Origin: Pradoshia eiseniae
GTDB taxonomy: Bacteria; Bacillota; Bacilli; Bacillales; Pradoshiaceae
Direction of reading: 5' to 3'
DNA length: 64,000 nt
NCBI RefSeq assembly: GCF_002946355.1
Contig: NZ_PKOZ01000011.1
Span: 1 to 64,000, forward strand
The position numbers and the translations under genes are program-made. Positions 44,866 through 53,650 of this stretch are shown piece after piece. Numbering within the stretch: the stretch's first letter is position 1; the number at the start of each line of letters is the position of its first letter. A model generated the notes under the pieces. The model had not been told where the DNA came from, made no database searches, and saw only the letters and a list, made by a program, of their open reading frames with translations.

Positions 44866-45558
44866 ATGAGCATCAAGAATAAGGTGTTTGAACAACTGGA
44901 AGGAAATTTAATCGTATCATGCCAAGCTTTGCCAGATGAACCTCTTCATAGCCCCTATATTATGGGGAAAATGGCGCATGCCGCTCTGCTCGGCGGGGCT
45001 AAGGGAATCAGGGCAAATAGCGTTGAGGATATTCGGGAAATCAAAAAGACTGTTAATCTGCCAATCATCGGAATTATCAAGGAAGTCTATGAAGGCTCAG
45101 ATGTCTTTATCACGCCAACGATGAAGGAGATAGATTTACTCTGTCAGGAAAAGGTAGATATTATCGCGCTGGATGCGACCAAGAGGGTTCGTCCTGATGG
45201 GAAGATCATCTCGGAGGTGTTTCCACTCTACCGTGAGAAATATCCTGAGCAGCTGTTTATGGCAGATTGCTCCACGATAGAAGAGGCAGAGGAAGCCTAT
45301 CGTTTAGGCTTTGATTGTCTCGGGACGACCTTAAGCGGCTATACGGAATATACAAAGGGTAAGGAATTGCCTGATACTGAATTGATTGCCAAAATGGTCG
45401 AGCGCTTTGATATTCCCATCATTGCTGAAGGGGGAATCTGGACACCTGAAGAACTAAGGTCAGTCTTTGAACATGGCGTCCATTGCGCGGTTGTCGGGAC
45501 TGCTATAACACGACCTATGGAAATCACAAAGAAATTCATGAGTGCCATTGAGGGATGA
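44866..45558 (+). CDS. nanE: N-acetylmannosamine-6-phosphate 2-epimerase
   Basis: 230 aa TIM barrel that converts ManNAc-6-P to GlcNAc-6-P. Family motifs are LIVSCQALPDEPLH at the N-terminus, KGIRAN, PIIGIIK, IALDAT, MADCST and IAEGGIWTP with the phosphate-binding AVVGTAITRP. GGAGATGG precedes ATG 44866; the in-frame TTG at 44845 adds seven residues and lacks a ribosome binding site. Confidence 0.92.
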   Translation: MSIKNKVFEQLEGNLIVSCQALPDEPLHSPYIMGKMAHAALLGGAKGIRANSVEDIREIKKTVNLPIIGIIKEVYEGSDVFITPTMKEIDLLCQEKVDIIALDATKRVRPDGKIISEVFPLYREKYPEQLFMADCSTIEEAEEAYRLGFDCLGTTLSGYTEYTKGKELPDTELIAKMVERFDIPIIAEGGIWTPEELRSVFEHGVHCAVVGTAITRPMEITKKFMSAIEG

Positions 45559-45563
45559 TGCAA

Positions 45564-46442
45564 ATGAAGATATTAGGAGTGGACATTGGAGGGACAGCGA
45601 TCAAAATTGGCCTAGCCGATGATCATGGAAATCTAGCCAGTTTCCGTGAATATTCATATAATAGTAAACTTGGCGGCAAGCATTTAGTCGAAAAATTGAT
45701 TCAATTTATAGCTGAGAATCCCAGCTTTGACCGAATTGGCATCAGCACGGCCGGACAGGTCAATGTGGAAGACGGATCTATTTTATATGCCAATGATAAT
45801 ATTCCCCGATATACGGGGACGAAATTAAAAGAAATCCTTGAGCGTGAATTCCAGGTTCCGGTTTTGGTTGAGAATGATGCCAATGCTGCCGCAATTGGGG
45901 AGGGTTATTTTGGGGGAGGGAAACCGTATGATGATTTCCTCTGTTTAACCTTTGGCACAGGGATTGGGGGAGCAATTGTATTGAATTCCCAAATTTATAG
46001 AGGGTATAATGGCATTGCAGCAGAGTTTGGCCATATGATTACCCATCCTCAAGGCAATCCCTGTAACTGTGGAAGAAGCGGATGCTATGAGACCTATGCC
46101 TCGACCACCGCTTTGGTGAGAAAAGCAGCTGAAATAGATAAGGAATTAACGAATGGCAAAGCGATTTTCCAAGCTATTGATCAAGGGGATACAAGATTAG
46201 AGCCTCTTCTAGATGACTGGGTGACTGAGGTGTCGCTAGGCCTGACATCGTTAATTCATATATTTAACCCTTCCGCTATCATTATCGGCGGAGGAATCAT
46301 GGAACAAGAAAAACTGGTGGATATGGTGGATAAGAAAGTCAAGGAGCTCATCATGGAGAGTTATTCAGACGTTCAAATCATAAGAGCTGTTCTTGGCAAT
46401 AAAGCTGGCGTTCTTGGGGCAGCATCCCTCCATCGAAACTAA
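45564..46442 (+). CDS. nanK: N-acetylmannosamine kinase, ROK family
   Basis: 292 aa. Phosphorylates ManNAc for NanE. ROK signatures are GVDIGGTAIKIGLAD, ENDANAAAIGEGYFG with the catalytic Asp, FGTGIGG, and the zinc-binding HMITHP and CNCGRSGCYE. ATG 45564 lies 9 bases after GAGGG; two earlier ATGs overlap the nanE stop. ManNAc specificity is inferred from context, as ROK kinases are hard to tell apart. Confidence 0.85.
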   Translation: MKILGVDIGGTAIKIGLADDHGNLASFREYSYNSKLGGKHLVEKLIQFIAENPSFDRIGISTAGQVNVEDGSILYANDNIPRYTGTKLKEILEREFQVPVLVENDANAAAIGEGYFGGGKPYDDFLCLTFGTGIGGAIVLNSQIYRGYNGIAAEFGHMITHPQGNPCNCGRSGCYETYASTTALVRKAAEIDKELTNGKAIFQAIDQGDTRLEPLLDDWVTEVSLGLTSLIHIFNPSAIIIGGGIMEQEKLVDMVDKKVKELIMESYSDVQIIRAVLGNKAGVLGAASLHRN

Positions 46443-46465
46443 GAAATAGCAGGGGAGGTGCATAA

Positions 46466-47320
46466 ATGGCATACCAAGATATCTATTCGCTCATTCATTC
46501 AAGGTACACTACATTCACGAACACAGAAAAAAAAGTGGCAGATTACATCCTTGCCAACGCAAAAGATGTCCTTTATATGTCGATAACCGATTTAGCGGAT
46601 GCCTGCTGTGTGGGCGAATCAAGTGTTTTCAGATTCTGCAAATCGATGGATTTAAAAGGATACCAGGAGTTTAAAATTGTTTTGGCTCACAGTGTCTCTT
46701 TAGAGGATGAAACCCCGCAGCTGTCTAGTCAAATTACGATGCAGGATACGATACCGGAATTATCGTCTAAAATATTATCGACCAATATAAATGCTTTGAC
46801 GGAAACCTATAATCTTATAGAAGAGAAGGATATCCAAAGGGCTGCTGAGAGCATGATTAAGGCAGAACGGATTCATTTCTTTGGCGTTGGCTCATCATTA
46901 GTGACAGCATTGGAAGCGAAAAGCAAGTTTATGAGAATCACGAACAAAACGGAATGCTCGATTGATTCCCATCTTCAAAGCATGTCCGCTTCGCTGTTAA
47001 CGGAAAAGGATGTCGCCATTGTGATTTCCTATTCCGGGTCCACAAAGGATACGATTGAAATTGCGAAGACGGCCAAAGAAAAGGGAGCTACCATTATCTC
47101 CATCACAAGATTTGCTAAATCGAATCTTACCTATTATTCAGATATCACCTTATTATGCGGCGCGAATGAAGGCCCCCTCCAAGGCGGGAGCCTGACGGCG
47201 AAAATTTCACAGCTATATCTCTTAGATCTCCTTTATTTTGCTTATTTTAAAGGAACAAACAAGGAATCAATTTATAATAAAGAGCAAACCGCAAAAGCTG
47301 TGGTTGAAAAAATGCTATAG
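46466..47320 (+). CDS. RpiR/MurR family transcriptional regulator of the nan operon
   Basis: 284 aa. The N-terminal RpiR helix-turn-helix (residues 1-75, with TEKKVADYILAN and CVGESSVFRFCKSMDLKGYQEFK) is followed by a SIS sugar-phosphate isomerase-like domain (FGVGSSLVTALEAKSKFM, VISYSGSTKDTIEIAK) that should bind a phosphosugar such as ManNAc-6-P or GlcNAc-6-P. Last gene of the operon, just before a terminator; local control is inferred. Confidence 0.87.
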   Translation: MAYQDIYSLIHSRYTTFTNTEKKVADYILANAKDVLYMSITDLADACCVGESSVFRFCKSMDLKGYQEFKIVLAHSVSLEDETPQLSSQITMQDTIPELSSKILSTNINALTETYNLIEEKDIQRAAESMIKAERIHFFGVGSSLVTALEAKSKFMRITNKTECSIDSHLQSMSASLLTEKDVAIVISYSGSTKDTIEIAKTAKEKGATIISITRFAKSNLTYYSDITLLCGANEGPLQGGSLTAKISQLYLLDLLYFAYFKGTNKESIYNKEQTAKAVVEKML

Positions 47321-47332
47321 GATAGGATAAAT

Positions 47333-47377
47333 GGCTTCTCATGAGTTCGGTGTTGAACTTGTGGGAGGCTTTTTAAT
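47333..47377 (+). terminator. nan operon terminator
   Basis: GGCTTCTCATGAGTTC pairs with GAACTTGTGGGAGGCT with a few mismatches, followed by TTTT. Confidence 0.75.
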
Positions 47378-47504
47378 TTGTTTTCGGGTAAAGCTGTGTT
47401 TGTGATTGCTTCTGTTAACTCAATTCTGCCATACAGAAACAGGTGAATAATAAGGAATACCCCTTAATAAGAGGCTCTATTGAATGAATCAAGATGAGTC
47501 TTCA

Positions 47505-47549
47505 TGAAAAAAGGGCTCCATAAGTCATCAAGACTCATGGAACCCTTCA
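47505..47549 (-). terminator. pbuE terminator
   Basis: On the minus strand AAGGGTTCCATGAGT pairs with ACTTATGGAGCCCTT and is followed by TTTTTC, just after the pbuE stop. Confidence 0.8.
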
Positions 47550-47561
47550 ATTTGAATATTA

Positions 47562-48755
47562 TCAAGCATTCGATTCTTTTAACTCAGAAGCCTTCACATT
47601 CTCTTGTCTCACTTTCGTCTTACGTGTGATTGAGAACACCGCACAAGCGAGCGCAACAAGAACAACCGCGCCTCCATACCAAGCTGTGTGTGTCACAGAG
47701 CCCGTCTGGTTTAATACGATACCGCCAAACCCGGATCCGAGGGAAATCCCAATTTGCAGGGCTGAGTTGTTGAAGCTTTGCTGAATATCAGCGGTGGCTG
47801 GGTCTGTTTCGATTAAATAGCTTTGCTGCGGCGGTGATAGACTCCAGCTGAGCGCTCCCCAAATCAGCATCACAGGGATGAAGACAACCATGGAGAAGGT
47901 TGTGAATGGCAATAGGAACAGCACGACCGCAAATGACGCGATGAGGATAATGATACTTTTTTTCGAACCAATCGTGTCAGAGAGCGTGCCTCCCAATGCG
48001 CCGCCGCTTACTGCCGCGATCCCGAATAAGAAGTAGAAGATACTGATCCATTTGGCATCCAGATTCATCACCGACTCAAGGAACGGCGTGAAGTAGGCAT
48101 AAATCGTGTAATGTCCTGCGAGCACAAACATGGTCGCCAGATGGGCACTGCCGATTTTCGGACTTGCTACCGCTTTTAATTGCTGTGACAGAGGCATCGC
48201 TTTTTCCCCAGGAATGGATTCCAGGAAAATCGAGACGAGCATAAACGAAACAATCGAAAGAATGGCAATTCCAAGGAAAAGGATACGCCATCCGAATTGC
48301 TCCGAGATCAAGATTCCGAGCGGAACACCCATTACAAGTGATGAGCTGATCCCCATTACGACAAGACCGATGGCCTTTGCCCGGTGTGCCGGAGAAACGA
48401 CTCTGGCAGCGATGACTAAGGATAGGACCATAATCAATGCCGTGCTCATCGCCGTTAATACACGGGCAATCATCATGATGGTGTAGTTCGGGCTGAAGTA
48501 GGTCATAATATTGCCAAGGAAGAAGATCGCCATGGAAATAAGGTACACCTTTTTACGGTCGTATTTGTTTGTCATGACCAATAACACGGGTCCGGCGATC
48601 GCATAAATAAGGGCAAAGACCGTGATAAGCTGTCCGGCCGAGCTCAAGGAAACATTTAAATCATCCGCGATATTTGGCAGAACCCCGCCGATAATCAGTT
48701 CGACCAATCCAACCGCAACCGCTGATATCGCTAGAATTATTACTTTTAAATTCAT
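47562..48755 (-). CDS. pbuE: Purine efflux transporter, MFS (PbuE-like)
   Basis: 397 aa with twelve predicted membrane helices. The N-terminus ([20 protein letters not shown]), [14 protein letters not shown] and [13 protein letters not shown] closely resemble B. subtilis PbuE (YdhL), an exporter of purine bases, in the same order and with similar length (388 aa). AAAGGATG lies about 10 bases before the ATG at 48755. A purine riboswitch in its leader supports the assignment. Confidence 0.88.
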   Translation of the reverse strand: MNLKVIILAISAVAVGLVELIIGGVLPNIADDLNVSLSSAGQLITVFALIYAIAGPVLLVMTNKYDRKKVYLISMAIFFLGNIMTYFSPNYTIMMIARVLTAMSTALIMVLSLVIAARVVSPAHRAKAIGLVVMGISSSLVMGVPLGILISEQFGWRILFLGIAILSIVSFMLVSIFLESIPGEKAMPLSQQLKAVASPKIGSAHLATMFVLAGHYTIYAYFTPFLESVMNLDAKWISIFYFLFGIAAVSGGALGGTLSDTIGSKKSIIILIASFAVVLFLLPFTTFSMVVFIPVMLIWGALSWSLSPPQQSYLIETDPATADIQQSFNNSALQIGISLGSGFGGIVLNQTGSVTHTAWYGGAVVLVALACAVFSITRKTKVRQENVKASELKESNA

Positions 48756-48782
48756 TGGTTTTAAAACATCCTTTCAGTATGA

Positions 48783-48840
48783 AAATAAAAAAGTCCTGAC
48801 TGCAAAAAATGAAATTGTTCATTTTCTGTAGTCAGGACTT
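48783..48840 (-). terminator. Riboswitch-controlled terminator in the pbuE leader
   Basis: On the minus strand AAGTCCTGACT... pairs with ...AGTCAGGACTT over about 20 bp, followed by a TTTTTT run. Its 5' arm contains the 3' strand of aptamer helix P3, the J3/1 joint and part of P1. The terminator and the folded aptamer therefore exclude each other, giving a ligand-ON switch. Confidence 0.8.
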
Positions 48841-48890
48841 TATGGTTCCTGGTAGAGACCCTCACGCCATATTCTGAGGTTATACAGGTT
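48826..48890 (-). promoter_or_regulatory. Purine riboswitch aptamer, guanine-type by the J3/1 base
   Basis: The minus strand matches the xpt-type aptamer: P1 CTGTA/TACAG, P2 CCTCA/TGAGG with loop AATATGG, J2/3 TCTCTACC, P3 CAGGA/TCCTG with loop ACCATAAA, and J3/1 ACT. The specificity base (position 74 in xpt numbering) is C (G at 48831 on the plus strand), the guanine/hypoxanthine type. B. subtilis pbuE has U there and senses adenine. Confidence 0.82.
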
Positions 48891-49184
48891 ATTATTATTC
48901 GTTTGTAAAAGAAGCACACTTTGAATAGTTTACTAGGTGAAAGGAAATTTATCAAGATTTATTTTTCGCTGAAGAAAAATGATGGTATGACTTCAAGTGT
49001 AGCTGCAACATTTGTTAAAATAGATGGTAGGAGTCAAATTAACCATTTCACGAATAATACTATGTGAATTATTGAACGAAATAAAAGGTTAGACAATCAT
49101 CATATGCGTTTTCATGTAAACGTAGAATGCAAGAGTGGTTTTTATTTTGTTTATTGAAAAAGATAAGTGAAGGGGGTATAGTAA

Positions 49185-49316
49185 ATGACCTGGTCCTGAT
49201 TACTTGGAAGTGGTTTAAGCTATTTTAAGAGAATATCAGAGCCAGAATCAATAACTGAAATGGCCTTTGGCGGTATTGGACATATGCTTGCAGGTAAGGC
49301 AGTTGACTTTTCCTAA
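49185..49316 (+). pseudogene. Small ORF interrupted by an early stop
   Basis: GAAGGGGG precedes ATG 49185, but TGA follows after four codons. The same frame then stays open for 38 codons (LLGSGLSYFKRISEPE, MAFGGIGHMLAGKAVDFS) to TAA. This looks like a 43-residue gene killed by one nonsense change, or an upstream-peptide arrangement. Family not recognised. Confidence 0.35.
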
Positions 49317-49475
49317 CATGATAATGGGACAGAAATATGAACCTCTGCATGAAGTAGTTTCGTTTTGTAGAGTATTAATAGTAAAAACATATGAATGGGT
49401 TTCTCATTTAGCATTTGGATTATTTACATTTTTAATTTTATATTGAAATAGAAACTATTACGGGAGAATTTGAAC

Positions 49476-50462
49476 ATGAAAAAGATTTATACCTTTATAG
49501 CTTTACTTTTATCAACCGTTCTTATAGTGGGTTGTACAGATACAGACACTGCATCCACAAAAGATGTAGAAACACAGCCACAAGAAGAAACGACCGTTGA
49601 CACAAATGAAACGAGTCAAAAGGAAGAAACTGAAACGACCGTTACTGAAGAACCAAAAGAAGAACCAACTGAAGAGCCGCAAAAAGAGGAAACACCAGCG
49701 CAACAAAATGATGACCTGTTCGCAGGGTACAAACGTATTGAAGTGGACGGCGGCAATTTATCCGGATATCGTCAGCCTAACGTCGTTGTTGACATTGGGT
49801 TTGGGGACCGTGAATACTGGGCATTTACGAATGAACACGGGCAACTAGTGCGTGTCGTTGCTGACGAAATCATTCTGCAAGATGACAGCAGTGAACCTGT
49901 CACATCGTCTGGCAGATACTATTCTGATGAGGCCAAGGTTCCTGGTGTCGAACGAAGCGACTTAGATGAAGGACATATCATTGCTGATTCCCTCGGAGGG
50001 GTATCCAATGCGTATAATATTACCCCGCAGGATAGTACGCTCAACCGACATGGTGACCAGGCCTATATGGAAGACGTGATCCGCAAGGCAGGCGGAGCCA
50101 CTGATTTTGAAGCGATTATCAAATATCCAAATACGAAAACGCAGATTCCTTCAAGCTATCAGTATACGTATACGGTAAGGGGAAACAAGGTTGTTGATAC
50201 CTTTGACAATGTGAACCCGGATGAAGTGAACGAATCTCTTGGTTTAACAGAGAGCAAGCCCTCTGAATCAACGGACAGTAAACCTTCTGCATCAACTAGT
50301 TCAAGCACAAGCGGAGACCTTTCCAGTGTTGATACAAATGGGAATGGACAGGTGACGATTAAGGAAGCAAAGGATGCAGGATTCAGCATGCCGATTACGA
50401 GAGACCATTGGTTATACCCTTATATGCGTGATAATGATAATGACGGTATGGTGGGTGAGTAA
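49476..50462 (+). CDS. Secreted lipoprotein DNA/RNA non-specific endonuclease (YokF-like), 328 aa
   Basis: The lipoprotein signal ends in IVGC (C20). A long Glu/Thr/Lys-rich linker (about 25-75) leads to an Endonuclea_NS_2-type nuclease domain with DEGHIIADSLGG (catalytic His) and NITPQDSTLNRHGDQAYME. A Ser/Thr-rich stretch and a C-terminal calcium-binding-like module (DTNGNGQVTIKEA, DNDNDGMVGE) follow. It probably degrades extracellular nucleic acid at the cell surface. GGGAGA lies 8 bases before ATG 49476; TTG 49470 is too close to it. Confidence 0.88.
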   Translation: MKKIYTFIALLLSTVLIVGCTDTDTASTKDVETQPQEETTVDTNETSQKEETETTVTEEPKEEPTEEPQKEETPAQQNDDLFAGYKRIEVDGGNLSGYRQPNVVVDIGFGDREYWAFTNEHGQLVRVVADEIILQDDSSEPVTSSGRYYSDEAKVPGVERSDLDEGHIIADSLGGVSNAYNITPQDSTLNRHGDQAYMEDVIRKAGGATDFEAIIKYPNTKTQIPSSYQYTYTVRGNKVVDTFDNVNPDEVNESLGLTESKPSESTDSKPSASTSSSTSGDLSSVDTNGNGQVTIKEAKDAGFSMPITRDHWLYPYMRDNDNDGMVGE

Positions 50463-50668
50463 TCATCTAGAACCTGAACAATGAGCTTGGGATATCCCAA
50501 GCTTATTTCATTTGACTTGCTTTTTTGTCAAATACTTTTCGATCGTTCTTGAATATAGGACTAATTAAATGGAATAAGATATAAAATTGGTTTTTCGGAT
50601 AGATATCCTGCATAATCATTTTGGCAGATGATATGCTTAACCAAATAGATAAGGAATGGTGGAAACGA

Positions 50669-51883
50669 ATGCAAAATTGGAAAAGGCAGGCTGTATTATT
50701 CTTGTCGAGCCAAGGTGTGTCCATGTTTGGTTCGTCAATCGTGCAATACGCGATTATGTGGCATCTGACGCTAACGACGCAATCGGGCTTAATCATGACG
50801 TTTTATATCATTTGCGGCTTTTTGCCTACATTCTTCCTGTCGCCTTTTGCAGGGGTGTGGGCGGACCGATATAATCGGAAAAAGCTGATTATCAGCGCAG
50901 ATGGAGGAATTTCGATTGCCACTTTGATTTTGGCGATTTTGTTTTTGAGCGGGATTCAACACATTTGGCTGCTGTTTATTGTCGTGACGATCCGCGCAAT
51001 TGGAGCGGGTATCCAGACACCGGCGGTCGGGGCGGTATTGCCGCAAATCGTTCCAGAAGAGAAACTAATGAGGGTGAATGGGATTAATGGGACGATTCAA
51101 TCGATGATTTTCTTCGGAGCACCTTTAATAAGTGCGGCGTTGCTGTCGATTACGACTTTAGAAATGATTCTTTTTGTTGATGTCGTGACAGCGTTGATTG
51201 CGATTGTAATCATGTTCTTTTTAAAGCTGAAGCATGTGAGAAATGAAACGGCTAGCATGGGCTATTTGGCTGATTTCACGGCGGGTCTGCGCTATGTGAA
51301 GTCCTCGGGCTATCTTAAGTGGTTCTTTATTTATTTCTCGATTCTATTTTTCTTGATGGCGCCCGCATCGTTTTTGACTCCGCTCCAGGTAACACGTGTG
51401 TTCGGCGGAGATGTTTGGCGGCTGACAGCGATTGAGCTGACCTTTTCCGTTGGGATGATGATTGGAGGAGCCATTATTGCAGCATGGCAGGGATTCCATA
51501 ACCGCGTCCATACGATGGTGCTTGGTGCGGCAGTGTTCGGCTTGTGTACAATGTTATTTGGCCTTGTGCCTAATTTCATGATTTATGTGGTCGTCATGGC
51601 CATTTGCGGCATCGCGATGCCAATCTTTAACACGCCAACGATGACGATGCTGCAGGAAACTATCGACCCAGCTTACATAGGCCGTGTGTTTGGCTTATTC
51701 AGCATGATATCTTCCTCGATGATGCCGATGGGCATGGTTCTTTTCGGTCCGTTAGCAGACGTTATTGATATTAAGTGGATCCTTATCTTTACCGGGGTGA
51801 TCATGATGATTTTATCGATTGCGATGCTGAAGACGAAGGCACTTGTCAGAGCGGGAGTGAAAAATACCGATCCAGCGATGTGA
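50669..51883 (+). CDS. MFS exporter, DHA3/MefA-like, 404 aa
   Basis: About twelve membrane helices with the MFS motif A-type GVWADRYNRKKLI and later FGPLADVIDIKW. The layout (WKRQAVLFLSSQGVSMFGSS) matches MefA-type macrolide or drug efflux proteins; the substrate is unknown. The frame is open from TTG 50621, but families of this type begin just before the NWKR segment, so ATG 50669 is preferred even though its ribosome binding site (GGTGGA) is weak. The XRE regulator gene follows. Confidence 0.78.
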   Translation: MQNWKRQAVLFLSSQGVSMFGSSIVQYAIMWHLTLTTQSGLIMTFYIICGFLPTFFLSPFAGVWADRYNRKKLIISADGGISIATLILAILFLSGIQHIWLLFIVVTIRAIGAGIQTPAVGAVLPQIVPEEKLMRVNGINGTIQSMIFFGAPLISAALLSITTLEMILFVDVVTALIAIVIMFFLKLKHVRNETASMGYLADFTAGLRYVKSSGYLKWFFIYFSILFFLMAPASFLTPLQVTRVFGGDVWRLTAIELTFSVGMMIGGAIIAAWQGFHNRVHTMVLGAAVFGLCTMLFGLVPNFMIYVVVMAICGIAMPIFNTPTMTMLQETIDPAYIGRVFGLFSMISSSMMPMGMVLFGPLADVIDIKWILIFTGVIMMILSIAMLKTKALVRAGVKNTDPAM

Positions 51884-51889
51884 ATGGAA

Positions 51890-51942
51890 AATGGGGGCTT
51901 TCTATCAGGTTTCTATCCTGATGGGAAGCCTCGTTTTATTTC
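51890..51942 (+). terminator. Terminator between the MFS gene and the XRE gene
   Basis: GGGCTTTCTATCAGG pairs with CCTGATGGGAAGCCT (two G-U pairs), followed by CGTTTTATTT. It lies inside an upstream extension of the XRE frame, which argues against the long start at 51884. Confidence 0.7.
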
Positions 51943-51964
51943 GGAAATGTCAAAAGTTTTTGAA

Positions 51965-52171
51965 ATGAAAAATCATATTAGAGAGTTAAGAAAATCAGCC
52001 AAGCTATCACAAGACGAGCTGGCCAAACGTTGCCATGTTTCCAGACAAACCATCAATGCGATTGAGAATGATAAGTACGATCCCACTTTGCAATTAGCCT
52101 TTAACATTGCCATGGTATTAGGTACCACTGTTGATCAGCTTTTTATCCATGAATTTGCGAGTGAAACATAA
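51965..52171 (+). CDS. Small XRE-family regulator (YozG/YvaO-like), 68 aa
   Basis: A single helix-turn-helix domain (IRELRKSAKLSQDELAKRCH, VSRQTINAIEND) with the tail YDPTLQLAFNIAMVLGTTVDQLF typical of small Cro/C1-type regulators. The frame is open from ATG 51884, but that part encodes a terminator hairpin; ATG 51965 (MKNHIREL) gives the usual family start, and ATG 51947 is also possible. It may control the MFS gene upstream, which is inference. Confidence 0.8.
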   Translation: MKNHIRELRKSAKLSQDELAKRCHVSRQTINAIENDKYDPTLQLAFNIAMVLGTTVDQLFIHEFASET

Positions 52172-52211
52172 AGACTAATCTGTTTCTGCTTTCCTCGCCA
52201 AATAATAAAAG

Positions 52212-52257
52212 AAACACTGATTCTGTTCGATTAATGACGGATATCAGTGTTTTTTTC
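52212..52257 (+). terminator. Rho-independent terminator
   Basis: AAACACTGAT pairs with ATCAGTGTTT around a 20-base loop, followed by TTTTTC. Confidence 0.8.
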
Positions 52258-52318
52258 TATGCAGTTGGCACATGTTGTTTGGATGAATTTTGCAAGGGAA
52301 TTTGTCGAACGGAAAATA

Positions 52319-52348
52319 TTTACAAATTAGATATAGGCATTGTATAGT
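52319..52348 (+). promoter_or_regulatory. Promoter of the GntR-ABC operon
   Basis: TTTACA (52319-52324) and TATAGT (52343-52348), 18 bases apart. Confidence 0.55.
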
Positions 52349-52368
52349 TGGTTACAGGGGTAATCAAC
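52347..52368 (+). promoter_or_regulatory. Candidate GntR (YtrA-type) operator
   Basis: GTTGGTTAC and GTAATCAAC form a near-perfect 9-bp inverted repeat separated by AGGG. It overlaps the -10 end and the start of transcription, the right place for autorepression by the GntR gene that follows. Confidence 0.5.
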
Positions 52369-52419
52369 CGAACAAATACTCCGCATGGATTGAACAGAGA
52401 TAAGGAAGGAGTATTCCTA

Positions 52420-52788
52420 TTGAAGCCAGTATTAGATGAGTCGCTGCCCATATTTCAGCAAATTGCCCAAATTATACGTAATAACATTATCGAAGGAATC
52501 GTAATGGAAGGGGAAAGAGTCCCATCAGAAAATGAACTTTCCAGCTTTTATAACATCAATCGAGCGACAGTAAGGAAAGGACTGCAAACGTTAGCTGATG
52601 AAGAAATCATATACAAAAAGCGTGGAATTGGCATGTTTGTTGTGGAAGGTGCCAAAGAAAAATTATTAAATGAGAGGAAAAAGCAGTACAAGAAGGAATA
52701 TATTTGGCCATTGCTAGAAGAAGGAAATCGGTTGGGGATGAGTGTTGATCAAGTCATCGAATTAATCAAAGAGGAGGGTGAGAAATGA
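52420..52788 (+). CDS. GntR family regulator, YtrA subfamily, 122 aa
   Basis: The N-terminal winged helix (PIFQQIAQIIRNNIIEG, VPSENELSSFYNINRATVRKGL) is followed by a short helical tail rather than a large ligand domain, the pattern of YtrA-type regulators that control neighbouring ABC transporters. AAGGAAGGAG lies 8 bases before TTG 52420; the longer GTG frame from 52348 overlaps the promoter and is unlikely. Its stop overlaps the ABC gene start. Confidence 0.85.
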   Translation: MKPVLDESLPIFQQIAQIIRNNIIEGIVMEGERVPSENELSSFYNINRATVRKGLQTLADEEIIYKKRGIGMFVVEGAKEKLLNERKKQYKKEYIWPLLEEGNRLGMSVDQVIELIKEEGEK

Positions 52789-53648
52789 TTCGAGTGGAGA
52801 ACGTTACCTATGGTTATGGGAACGCATTAGCACTTAAGGATATTTCTTTCAGTGAAAAGGAACCTGAAATCATCGCCATTTGGGGTCGCAATGGAGCGGG
52901 GAAAACAACACTAATGAAACTTCTTGCAGGACATGAAAGGCCGGACAAAGGAATAGTTGAAATTCTGGGTATGGCTCCATATAACCATCCAGAGGCTGTC
53001 CAACATGTATGTTATATGCAAGAGGATCATCCATTTAGTTCTATTTGGAATGTGAGAGATGCGTTAAGGATTGCCAGTTATTATTATGCCAATTGGGATG
53101 AGGATTTAGCTCAACGACTATTAAAGACCTTTCAACTGAATGAAAGGAAGAGAATTTCTAAGCTGTCAAAGGGAATGAAGTCCGCTCTGCAGTTTATCAT
53201 TGGCCTTTCTAGTCATGCGGAAATTACCATTCTCGATGAACCGAGTAATGGATTGGATGCAAGCATGCGGAAGAAAATGAATCAGTCTTTGCGGGAAAGC
53301 CATGAAATGCATCCGCGATTAATCCTTTTATCGACTCATCATATCGAAGAAATACAGACTTTATGCGAATCACTTATTGTCATACATGATAAAAAAGTCC
53401 TCATGCAGGAATCGATTGATGACATAAGAGAACATGGAGTCTGGTTGGCAGGCGAAAAAGTCAAGGTAGAGAGAATCTTAAAGGGACAAAAACCATTAGA
53501 AGTATCCAGACTAGGTTCAAATATGAAAGTGATGATGGATGTTCCATATAATGATGAGTGGAGAGAATTAGCCTCCTCACACGGACTCTCGATTGAAAAA
53601 GCAAAGCTTCAAGATTATTTGCTAAATAAAACAGAGGAGGCAGTATAG
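52785..53648 (+). CDS. ABC transporter ATP-binding protein, 287 aa
   Basis: Walker A GRNGAGKTT, Q-loop YMQED, a deviating signature SKLSKGMKS and Walker B ITILDEPSNGLD, with the H-loop STHH. The signature matches the style of YtrB-type ATPases linked to GntR regulators. It works with the membrane protein encoded 2 bases downstream. The substrate is unknown; YtrA-controlled systems often respond to cell-wall antibiotics. Start overlaps the GntR stop by 4 bases (ATGA), with GAGGGTGAG before it. Confidence 0.88.
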   Translation: MIRVENVTYGYGNALALKDISFSEKEPEIIAIWGRNGAGKTTLMKLLAGHERPDKGIVEILGMAPYNHPEAVQHVCYMQEDHPFSSIWNVRDALRIASYYYANWDEDLAQRLLKTFQLNERKRISKLSKGMKSALQFIIGLSSHAEITILDEPSNGLDASMRKKMNQSLRESHEMHPRLILLSTHHIEEIQTLCESLIVIHDKKVLMQESIDDIREHGVWLAGEKVKVERILKGQKPLEVSRLGSNMKVMMDVPYNDEWRELASSHGLSIEKAKLQDYLLNKTEEAV

Positions 53649-53650
53649 GG

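Larger units (their letters stand above)
48756..49475. other. Intergenic stretch, 720 bp
   Basis: Holds the pbuE leader (48756-48890), a decayed small ORF (49185-49316) and a 40-codon hydrophobic frame at 49324-49446 without a ribosome binding site, which I do not call. Confidence 0.5.

Noticed and set aside
49324-49446. 40-codon hydrophobic ORF upstream of the secreted nuclease gene
   Set aside because: No ribosome binding site and no family; kept only as a note in the intergenic entry.
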